A stretch of 13,248 nucleotides of DNA. Origin: Candidatus Woesearchaeota archaeon (lineage in GTDB: Archaea > Nanobdellota > Nanobdellia > Woesearchaeales > UBA525). The position numbers were made by a program, and so were the translations under genes. The stretch lies in NCBI GenBank assembly GCA_018221245.1, contig JAAOYH010000015.1, positions 1-13,248 of the forward strand, in the 5' to 3' direction. The stretch's first letter is position 1, and the number at the start of each line of letters is the position of its first letter. A model generated the notes under the pieces. The model searched no databases. It had not been told where the DNA came from and saw only the letters and a list, made by a program, of their open reading frames with translations. Below are positions 5,542-10,976 of this stretch, one piece after another.

Positions 5542-5635
5542 CGATTAACCTCCTCATCTGTTCACCAACATGTTTAGCCTTACACACGCCAGCAACAGTC
5601 CTGTTATCTATGTCTATAACAACACAATATTTCAT
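5522..5635 (-). CDS. 37-aa ORF
   Basis: The ATG overlaps the previous stop as ATGA, preceded by GGGTGGGTAAGAA. The product starts MKYCVVIDIDNRTVAGVCKA and ends with a helix-like charged stretch (EQMRRLIDEQGLA). The strand-turn-strand-helix pattern suggests a tiny folded domain. No family is recognised. Its 3' end also encodes the strong ribosome binding site of the next gene, which may be part of why it is kept. Confidence 0.5.
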   Translation of the reverse strand: MKYCVVIDIDNRTVAGVCKAKHVGEQMRRLIDEQGLA

Positions 5636-5739
5636 TTCTTACCCACCCTGTACGCGCCTCGTGGAAGCTTGAAATATACTACCTTTATGACGGTAACTCC
5701 AACATCTGATGCACGATCAACAAACCACTTCTTCGCCAT
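5632..5739 (-). CDS. 35-aa ORF
   Basis: The start overlaps the zinc-finger ORF by 23 bases, with GAGGGGAATATAG before the ATG. The product starts MAKKWFVDRASDVGVTVIKV and ends KLPRGAYRVGKK. It reads as a basic beta-rich peptide. No family is recognised. Coupled junctions at both ends support translation. Confidence 0.45.
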   Translation of the reverse strand: MAKKWFVDRASDVGVTVIKVVYFKLPRGAYRVGKK

Positions 5740-5857
5740 CTATATTCCCCTCGCCTTGACATGACTTACAAAAATGATATGTGTTCCCAAGTAACCATAA
5801 TCCAAGCCCTGAACACTTATGACACAACACAAACCTTTTTTTAACTTTATCTTTCAT
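5717..5857 (-). CDS. 46-aa DnaJ-type zinc-finger protein
   Basis: Residues 12-37 hold CHKCSGLG, an 11-residue spacer and CKSCQGEG: two CxxCxGxG modules, the repeat unit of the cysteine-rich zinc domain of DnaJ chaperones. A pair of them binds one zinc ion. Here there is no J-domain, only the zinc unit in a protein of 46 residues. Such stand-alone units occur as small protein-binding or redox modules. The ATG overlaps the metalloprotease stop as ATGA and GGGGTG lies upstream. Confidence 0.72.
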   Translation of the reverse strand: MKDKVKKRFVLCHKCSGLGLWLLGNTYHFCKSCQGEGNIDGEEVVC

Positions 5858-7056
5858 TTTACAAACACCCCAATATCTTTATCATCAACTGAGAAACCGC
5901 TTGCGAATGCATCGGCTCTCGCCTCAGCAACATTCAGATCAGGATCGGTGATATTTTTCCTGTATAACGCCACATGGTGCCCTAGCTCATGAGGCAATAC
6001 TTTCTCCTTCATCATTCTACGCACACCACCATTGACTTCTGCCTTTGGTTGTGCAAATACTTTGATAGTTCTCTTACCTCTAAGATACTGTGCCCAGGCC
6101 CCTTTTTGGTGAACATTGTTTGGCTCTGAGAACTCAATGCCTTTTAACCCTTTGAGATTATCTGGATCCTGGGCCTTTATGAAACTCCTTGCATCTTCTT
6201 TTGTTATTGGATATATCTTACCAGATTCATGCTTGTCTGCCTTAATCTTAATAGTTGATTTCTTTTTGAATAGGTCCTTCTGCGATTCCTTTGCTGAACG
6301 CTTCACCGCCTCAATATCTTCTACAGCTTTAGCTACATCTTCTTTGGACATAACTTCAGGAGGACCACCATCTAGAACCTTCCGTTCCCTTGGTGACAAC
6401 GGTAAACTCCTGTCAGACCTTGCTAGAACGCGCAGAAACTCCCTTTGAGCCTCCACCATCTGCCCACGCTCTTGTGCGACACGCTGACGAACATGGCGTT
6501 TCTCTCCAATCTCAGTATCTTGTGCCTGTAAATCCTGTAATTCTTCTGGCGTAAGCTCACCTGTATCTATCATCCCAAGAAATGTCTCTTTCTGACCTGA
6601 GCGCTTCGTAGTAACACCAAATACTTCTTCATTGAACTTTGCAAGATCATCTTTAGCATCGGCAACATCGTCTCTAAGCGTAATAAGGCCCCTCTTAATT
6701 TCCTCTCTGTGAATATTTACTTTTTCGAGATCATCACCTTCAAGACCACTTAATGACTTGTTCAGTACTTTCAACTCTTGCCGCGCACCAGTTAATTCCT
6801 TCCTCGCATCACCAAGAGTGGTAACAAGCTCTAGTTTCTGCTCAGCAACTGGCCGTTTAGGATCAACAACACCACTATAAGCAACACCCTTAACATTTTT
6901 CAATGAACGTATCCTTTTTATTGGTGCTTCTTTATCTCTACTAAGACGCTGAACTTCTCGTAAATCAAACCTTTTGTGCGCATAATAACTAGATGTCTTT
7001 ATGCCCTTGGCCGCAAGACTGTGCCTCCAACTCTCGTTGAACCAACCGTGTCTCAT
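5854..7056 (-). CDS. Leader-tagged zincin-like metalloprotease (400 aa)
   Basis: The leader sits at residues 4-20 (GWFNESWRHSLAAKGIK), followed by YYAHKRF. Residues roughly 70-270 are charged and probably form long helices or coiled coils (DARKELTGARQELKVLNKSL is typical). The C-terminal domain has PHELGHHVALY with the HExxH motif (His 356, Glu 357, His 360) and EARADAFASGF with Glu 378 as a candidate third zinc ligand. This pattern defines zincin metalloproteases such as ImmA/IrrE-type enzymes. The motif is intact, so activity is plausible. Among eight leader-bearing proteins it is the only one with a protease motif, making it a candidate for processing the others or acting on the host after entry. 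The ATG overlaps the 41-aa stop as ATGA. Confidence 0.83.
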   Translation of the reverse strand: MRHGWFNESWRHSLAAKGIKTSSYYAHKRFDLREVQRLSRDKEAPIKRIRSLKNVKGVAYSGVVDPKRPVAEQKLELVTTLGDARKELTGARQELKVLNKSLSGLEGDDLEKVNIHREEIKRGLITLRDDVADAKDDLAKFNEEVFGVTTKRSGQKETFLGMIDTGELTPEELQDLQAQDTEIGEKRHVRQRVAQERGQMVEAQREFLRVLARSDRSLPLSPRERKVLDGGPPEVMSKEDVAKAVEDIEAVKRSAKESQKDLFKKKSTIKIKADKHESGKIYPITKEDARSFIKAQDPDNLKGLKGIEFSEPNNVHQKGAWAQYLRGKRTIKVFAQPKAEVNGGVRRMMKEKVLPHELGHHVALYRKNITDPDLNVAEARADAFASGFSVDDKDIGVFVK

Positions 7057-7178
7057 TTCTTCCTCACAACTCCTGGACGATTCATACCTGCATTGGCCAC
7101 TCTCGCAGCAGCCCCAATTATCTTAGTCATTGGTCCAGAGTTCTTCGGTAGTTTCTTTTTTTGTGCAAATGCCATCAT
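7053..7178 (-). CDS. 41-aa basic ORF
   Basis: Two in-frame ATGs (7178 and 7175) open this frame; the first makes an ATGA overlap with the upstream stop, with GTCGAGGATAA before it. The product begins MMAFAQKKKLPKNSG, has an alanine-rich helix-like middle (IIGAAARVANAG) and ends in basic residues (GVVRKK). It has no leader. It lies between two leader-bearing genes. No family is recognised. A short amphipathic or membrane-active role is possible. Confidence 0.55.
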   Translation of the reverse strand: MMAFAQKKKLPKNSGPMTKIIGAAARVANAGMNRPGVVRKK

Positions 7179-8098
7179 TTATCCTCGACAATTAATACTT
7201 GTTCATCTCCAGTACTGAAATCCCTTTGAGTAACTTTTATTCCTGAAGCTTTATCTTTTGCAATTTCATCAATAGTTCTCAAATCTCCTTTTTTCCGCTT
7301 GCCAATCTCCCTCACCCCGCCAATCTCTGGAGAAATTGGAGAGTCACCTGTGACAGACATACCTAAAACCTCTCGTCTACGCTCTATACGTGCCTTAACT
7401 TCTGCAGGATCTGGAAACTTACCCGTTACTTTCTTTTCCCTTGCCGCCTTTATAGCCTCTGTAAACTCAAGAAGACTAGGAGAAGTTATTGAAGATTCTG
7501 TTGAAAACCCCCCTGGCAACTCTAAACCTGCAGCAACATCCCTTTTAAACTCCTTAGCGCTTTTAGCATCCCTTGACGCCTTACCTTTAGTATCTTCTAA
7601 ATCTCTGAGTGTACGATTCTTTTCGAAATCTTTTTTCAACTGCTTAAGAGATTTCTTTTTACCGGGCGACTTCTCGAGTTTACCTGTGGCAACAATACTT
7701 GCGCGTCTCGCCCTTTTCTCAGGAAGTTTTGCCTCCTTTTTCTGCAACTCATCAACAGGAACTCTCTCAAGCTCTTTCTCTCGCTCTTCTTGTGCCTCAC
7801 GGGCCACCTTAATGGCTTCAATCTGTCCAGATCCAAACAATCTACTTATTGCGGCTTGAATCTCTTCTTCAGTAACTTCAGGACCTGGGACACCTTTTGT
7901 TCCCCCTTCACCAAATTCTACGTCAACCTTAGAAATCGTCTCAAACCCCTTACCACCATCTTCATTTGAGAACCTACGCAAAGCCTTTTCTGACAAAACC
8001 GCCTCTTGGAACTCGCGCTTAGCAAAATAACTTTTAGTACGAACCCCTTTTGCTGCGAGACTGTGACGCCAGGACTCATAGAACCAGCCAGATTTCAT
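7175..8098 (-). CDS. Leader-tagged charged helical protein (307 aa)
   Basis: The leader (GWFYESWRHSLAAKGVRT, residues 4-21) is followed by SYFAKREF. The body is rich in Lys, Glu and Arg and probably mostly helical, with long charged runs (AREAQEEREKELERVPVDEL). There is no recognised catalytic motif, membrane segment or cysteine cluster. GAGGGG lies before the ATG, which overlaps the upstream stop as TGATG. Apart from its leader it shows no obvious similarity to its neighbours by eye. Confidence 0.8.
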   Translation of the reverse strand: MKSGWFYESWRHSLAAKGVRTKSYFAKREFQEAVLSEKALRRFSNEDGGKGFETISKVDVEFGEGGTKGVPGPEVTEEEIQAAISRLFGSGQIEAIKVAREAQEEREKELERVPVDELQKKEAKLPEKRARRASIVATGKLEKSPGKKKSLKQLKKDFEKNRTLRDLEDTKGKASRDAKSAKEFKRDVAAGLELPGGFSTESSITSPSLLEFTEAIKAAREKKVTGKFPDPAEVKARIERRREVLGMSVTGDSPISPEIGGVREIGKRKKGDLRTIDEIAKDKASGIKVTQRDFSTGDEQVLIVEDK

Positions 8099-8487
8099 CA
8101 GCCCAACCCCTCAAATGGATTCATCTTCTTAGAAAATCTCTGCCTGTCCTTTTCGACCTTTCTCATAGCATCTGCCTTGAACTGAGAGAACGGCTGACTA
8201 CTATCTACAAAGAACTCAATATCTTCATCCATGTTCTTCAGGATCCTCTGAGCATCTTCCATCTCCATCAAGTCAGTTTCTACATCTTGCATAAGATCAT
8301 CCTGAACTTGCTCTTTTAACTGTATGGCTGGACGTGCACGGAACTCAAGAGCAGAACCCTCTGGCTTGTTCCTGAAAGAATCAAGCATCATCTTCAACCT
8401 CTCCTGGTTATATCTCCTCGGCACAGTCCTTACACCCATAGACGCAAGGTAGTGCCTGTGAGATTCTCCCCGCCACCCACGATTCAA
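8098..8487 (-). CDS. Leader-tagged protein with divergent leader (129 aa)
   Basis: The start is TTG at 8487, overlapping the previous stop as TTGA. The leader differs from the common form: GWRGESHRHYLASMGVRT, with G-E-S-H in place of N-E-S-W and Y in place of S. The body has an acidic helical middle (DDLMQDVETDLMEMEDAQRI) and ends near NPFEGLG. A TTG start usually translates weakly, so this product may be made in smaller amounts. No function is recognised. Confidence 0.72.
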   Translation of the reverse strand: MNRGWRGESHRHYLASMGVRTVPRRYNQERLKMMLDSFRNKPEGSALEFRARPAIQLKEQVQDDLMQDVETDLMEMEDAQRILKNMDEDIEFFVDSSQPFSQFKADAMRKVEKDRQRFSKKMNPFEGLG

Positions 8488-8915
8488 CGGATTGCCCCCA
8501 GGCGACTCTTAAGAACAGCAGCCTTCTCGTCCGAGAGGAACGATCTACCTTGGCGATCTCCAAGTACCTCCAGGGCCTTCCTTTTGAACACAGGACGATG
8601 CTCTGCCATCACAACACTAGCATCTACCCCTTGCTTCTCTAAAACCGTGAGTGTATCATCAGCGTCAACCATCTCTATACCCTTTAGAGCACGCCTTTTT
8701 AAATCCTCCTTATCTGCATCTGGATGCATACGCTCCATCTCTTGCAGAGATTTCTTTCCTCGCACCATATCGATAATATGAGCCATAGGAAGCTTACTCT
8801 CGTGCTTCTGTGCAAAGAATACAGGATCTACTAGCTTAGACTTGTTATACATCCTGATACCGCGAGCAGCCATACTGTGCCCGTGACTATCACCATACCA
8901 TCCCCTTCGTTTCAC
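8484..8915 (-). CDS. Leader-tagged protein with divergent leader (143 aa)
   Basis: The start is GTG at 8915, overlapping the previous stop as GTGA, with AAGGTGG upstream. The leader reads GWYGDSHGHSMAARGIRM and shares G-[DE]-S-H with the next gene, so these two form a subgroup. The body is helical and charged (ADKEDLKRRALKGIEMVDAD, then FKRKALEVLGDRQGRSFLSD). No motif is recognised. Confidence 0.78.
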   Translation of the reverse strand: MKRRGWYGDSHGHSMAARGIRMYNKSKLVDPVFFAQKHESKLPMAHIIDMVRGKKSLQEMERMHPDADKEDLKRRALKGIEMVDADDTLTVLEKQGVDASVVMAEHRPVFKRKALEVLGDRQGRSFLSDEKAAVLKSRLGAIR

Positions 8916-9604
8916 TGAGATTCCACCTTCGCAGCATCCCTCATGGCAGCAGCTTCTGAGCGAATATTCTCAAGATCTGTCAGCAGATCCTCATCACCAA
9001 TATCAATACCTGATTCCTCAGCAACAAGCTTCTTCTCTCTAGAGCTCTTACCTTCTAGACCACGCACAGTGTTCTTCACTTGTTGAGCTTTCTTTGCAAC
9101 ATCTCGTGCAGCAGATACAATCTCTTCAGGATTCTTCGCCTTCTCAAGCTCTTGCTGAGCAAATAGAAGATCAGACATTGTTGCAAACTGCTTTGTTTTC
9201 ATGAAAACTGGAACTGGACGTGGAGCTCCAAGAGTTACTATGTCGCGCTGGACTTGTGCAGATAGTCCTTCTTCGAAGTTCGCTTGTTCTTGCCCGGCAC
9301 GGAACTCATCCATGACTGCTTGAGCATCTGAAGATAATGCTTCCTGCTCTCTCGCCTCAAACTGTTCTGGCGGTAAGAAAAAATCCTCATTTGACACTTG
9401 TGAAACCTTTTCAGCAGTAGTTAGACCAAGAGTCTCACGTTCGATGCCACCACTCTTCAAGTGATGGATCCCGAACCTACTACCTGTTATATCTCTTAGA
9501 AAATCTCCACCAGTTGGACGAACGGCCATGTATCTCTTAGTCTTCACGCCTTTCGCCGATAGACTATGTCTCCATGAATCGTTGAACCATCCTTGGCGTT
9601 TCAT
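8912..9604 (-). CDS. Leader-tagged helical protein (230 aa)
   Basis: The leader GWFNDSWRHSLSAKGVKT is followed by RYMAVRP. The body starts with a Gly-rich part (GDFLRDITGSRFGIHHLKSG) and continues as long helices rich in Gln, Glu and Ala (DEFRAGQEQANFEEGLSAQ; LLFAQQELEKAKNPEEIVSA). The stop overlaps the next GTG. The GAGAAGGAAAA before the ATG comes from the end of the upstream gene, so its C-terminus EREKEK doubles as a ribosome binding site. No enzymatic motif is seen. Confidence 0.8.
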   Translation of the reverse strand: MKRQGWFNDSWRHSLSAKGVKTKRYMAVRPTGGDFLRDITGSRFGIHHLKSGGIERETLGLTTAEKVSQVSNEDFFLPPEQFEAREQEALSSDAQAVMDEFRAGQEQANFEEGLSAQVQRDIVTLGAPRPVPVFMKTKQFATMSDLLFAQQELEKAKNPEEIVSAARDVAKKAQQVKNTVRGLEGKSSREKKLVAEESGIDIGDEDLLTDLENIRSEAAAMRDAAKVESQ

Positions 9605-10062
9605 TTTTCCTTCTCCCTCTCTCGACGTCTTTCACGCCTAGACAATTCATCCATCTTTATCGTTTCAATTTGATCCTTCATAGATAAACGTTCTAAGTCA
9701 CGCAATATATCGCCTTCACCTACCTTTTCTCCAGTACCATAATTTCTAATATCTACAAACTCCTTCGCCTTTCTTATATCTTTAGCCTCATCAGACATAT
9801 CTTTTGGCACCAACTTAATTTGTTCATCTGCAAACTTTTTGAAGCCAGTAACTTTCCTCTTAACATTGACCTCTCCTCCAAGCTTATTCAACTCACGATC
9901 AATATCTTCTTTCTCCCCTAATAATATATTCATCTCTCTGATATCTCCCATTTGCTTCTCAAAAATACTTGATCCAACAGACTTTTTGGCAAAGTAACCT
10001 GTCTTTATACCCTTTGCTGACAGTGAATGTCTCCATGAATCATTGAACCAGCCTCGTTTCAT
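9601..10062 (-). CDS. Leader-tagged helical protein (153 aa)
   Basis: The leader GWFNDSWRHSLSAKGIKT is followed by GYFAKK. The body is charged (LGEKEDIDRELNKLGGEVNV; MKDQIETIKMDELSRRERRR) with no motif recognised. GAGGTGGACAA before the ATG and an ATGA overlap mark a coupled start. Its leader DNA shares a perfect 27-base stretch with that of the upstream tagged gene, the strongest nucleotide identity among the leaders noticed. Confidence 0.8.
   Translation of the reverse strand: MKRGWFNDSWRHSLSAKGIKTGYFAKKSVGSSIFEKQMGDIREMNILLGEKEDIDRELNKLGGEVNVKRKVTGFKKFADEQIKLVPKDMSDEAKDIRKAKEFVDIRNYGTGEKVGEGDILRDLERLSMKDQIETIKMDELSRRERRREREKEK
10024..10050. repeat. 27-bp identical leader DNA, copy 1
   Basis: These bases are identical, with no mismatch, to 10407-10433. 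Both encode the same part of the leader of adjacent genes (residues around W-F-N-D-S-W-R-H-S). Identity of synonymous positions points to recent duplication or gene conversion of the leader. Confidence 0.85.
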
Positions 10063-10448
10063 TTGTCCACCTCGGCGCGCGCCTCTTTTATTTTATGACT
10101 AATTTTAAGTTCAAATAAATCCGTTTCAAAATCATTCAACTTCAAATCATCTTTCAATGAACTTCTAAGATCCTCGGGCAATTTAAACTCATCACCAAAA
10201 GCTCGCTCATGCTCAAAACTCTTACCCTCAACAAGAGAATTTAAACGAGTTTTTTCAGGAATCTGAGGAGACTTAATCAAAGGAGTCACATATACCTCAG
10301 CACTCTTACCATTTTTTTCTATCTCTACAGCAGGAGACACAAATTTTGCCAAATATCTCTTAGCCATGTACTTATTCGGGACAGTCTTGACCCCTCTAGC
10401 CGATAATGAATGTCTCCATGAATCATTGAACCAACCTTTGCGTTTCAT
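10059..10448 (-). CDS. Leader-tagged protein (129 aa), first of the set
   Basis: The leader GWFNDSWRHSLSARGVKT is followed by YMAKRYL. The body begins with a probably beta-rich stretch (AKFVSPAVEIEKNGKSAEVY) and ends in an amphipathic helical segment (LKDDLKLNDFETDLFELKIS). GGAGGATCATGTCAAA precedes the ATG; the GGAGGA comes from the end of the 47-aa gene. It is the first of the six adjoining leader-bearing genes. No family is recognised. Confidence 0.8.
   Translation of the reverse strand: MKRKGWFNDSWRHSLSARGVKTVPNKYMAKRYLAKFVSPAVEIEKNGKSAEVYVTPLIKSPQIPEKTRLNSLVEGKSFEHERAFGDEFKLPEDLRSSLKDDLKLNDFETDLFELKISHKIKEARAEVDK
10407..10433. repeat. 27-bp identical leader DNA, copy 2
   Basis: The partner of the copy at 10024-10050, 383 bases away in the same orientation. 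Confidence 0.85.
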
Positions 10449-10588
10449 TTTGACATGATCCTCCAGGCAGTAGATCCTGATGGCGTCTTCGCCACAGCAA
10501 ACTTACGACCCTTCTTCGTCTTAATTGTGAACTTGTCCGTTGTGAACTTCTTCTTTGCCTTCATATCGTAGAACTTTAGCTTTTTCAT
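10445..10588 (-). CDS. 47-aa small basic protein
   Basis: The product starts MKKLKFYDMKAKKKFTTDKF and ends SGSTAWRIMSK. The core KGRKFAVAKTPSGSTAWRI reads as beta strands with a turn. The overall charge is strongly positive, which fits a small DNA- or RNA-binding protein, perhaps packaged with the genome. ATGA overlaps mark both ends, and GGGGAGAGGAAG precedes the ATG. I do not recognise a named family, though proteins of this look are frequent in small archaeal genomes in my experience. Confidence 0.68.
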   Translation of the reverse strand: MKKLKFYDMKAKKKFTTDKFTIKTKKGRKFAVAKTPSGSTAWRIMSK

Positions 10589-10752
10589 CTTCCTCTCCCC
10601 TGATTAAACGCCTTTATCCATAATTCACCTGAACCAAAATCCCTACCTTCAAACTGCTTTCCAAGTCTTCTCCTTCCTCCAATCACCAACACCTTTGAAA
10701 ATGTCCTTCCTGGAAGCGACACCAACGATTTCTTATCATATCTATATTTCAT
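10585..10752 (-). CDS. 55-aa small basic protein
   Basis: The start at 10752 makes an ATGA overlap with the previous stop and has GAGGTGTATGGAA before it; an ATG two codons upstream is too close to that site. The product starts MKYRYDKKSLVSLPGRTFSK, has VLVIGGRRRLGKQFEG in the middle and ends KAFNQGRGR. It is basic, with a possible beta-rich fold. No family is recognised. Confidence 0.65.
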   Translation of the reverse strand: MKYRYDKKSLVSLPGRTFSKVLVIGGRRRLGKQFEGRDFGSGELWIKAFNQGRGR

Positions 10753-10895
10753 TTCCATACACCTCTTTCGAACCTATCTTTGTGCCAATCACGATGACGC
10801 TCGATGAACTTGTCAATCCTTGGAGCTATCATAATGATCAGCAGGAAGCACGCCAAAAACACCGATACTTCCACCATGTTCGGATAATAGCTCAT
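10749..10895 (-). CDS. 48-aa single-pass membrane protein
   Basis: Residues 8-24 (VEVSVFLACFLLIIMIA) are a clear transmembrane helix, followed by a basic cytoplasmic-type tail (RIDKFIERHRDWHKDRFERG). The ATG at 10895 is preferred because it overlaps the 23-aa stop (ATGA) and follows GGTGGTGAGCGG. An in-frame ATG at 10955 would add twenty residues. Small one-helix viral proteins can be holins, virion membrane proteins or tape-measure accessories; nothing here decides between them. Confidence 0.68.
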   Translation of the reverse strand: MSYYPNMVEVSVFLACFLLIIMIAPRIDKFIERHRDWHKDRFERGVWK

Positions 10896-10908
10896 CCGCT
10901 CACCACCA
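10892..10908. repeat. 17-bp direct repeat, copy 1
   Basis: TGGTGGTGAGCGGATGA on the minus strand encodes LVVSG plus the stop/start overlap. The same 17 bases occur at 10960-10976. Confidence 0.9.
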
Positions 10909-10963
10909 ACCTTTTTGCAAAAGCTTGACCAAAACCGCGGTGTTGTGTTGACCAAAATATCAT
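10892..10963 (-). CDS. 23-aa coupled mini-ORF
   Basis: The frame starts with an ATG overlapping the stop of the large surface protein and ends in the ATG of the membrane protein, both as ATGA. The product starts MIFWSTQHRGFGQAFAKR and ends LVVSG, exactly as the large protein ends. It may be a spacer kept to carry translation to the next gene. No function is proposed. Confidence 0.35.
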   Translation of the reverse strand: MIFWSTQHRGFGQAFAKRLVVSG

Positions 10964-10976
10964 CCGCTCACCACCA
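10960..10976. repeat. 17-bp direct repeat, copy 2
   Basis: The partner of 10892-10908, spaced 68 bases apart. It ends the large surface protein, so a duplication of this stop/start cassette could have created the mini-ORF between the copies. Confidence 0.9.

Noticed and set aside
7299..7859. 186-residue open frame on the plus strand
   Set aside because: It is antisense to the tagged 307-aa gene, whose leader, start overlap and ribosome binding site are clear. The Ser/Leu-rich translation is the mirror of a Lys/Glu-rich gene.
5275..10448. Leader as a secretion signal or twin-arginine signal
   Set aside because: It has no hydrophobic stretch and no S-R-R-x-F-L-K motif; it is polar and basic with conserved Trp, His and Ser.
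10896..10955. Longer start for the membrane protein (68 aa from 10955)
   Set aside because: The ATG at 10895 has both the stop overlap and the ribosome binding site; the extension has neither.
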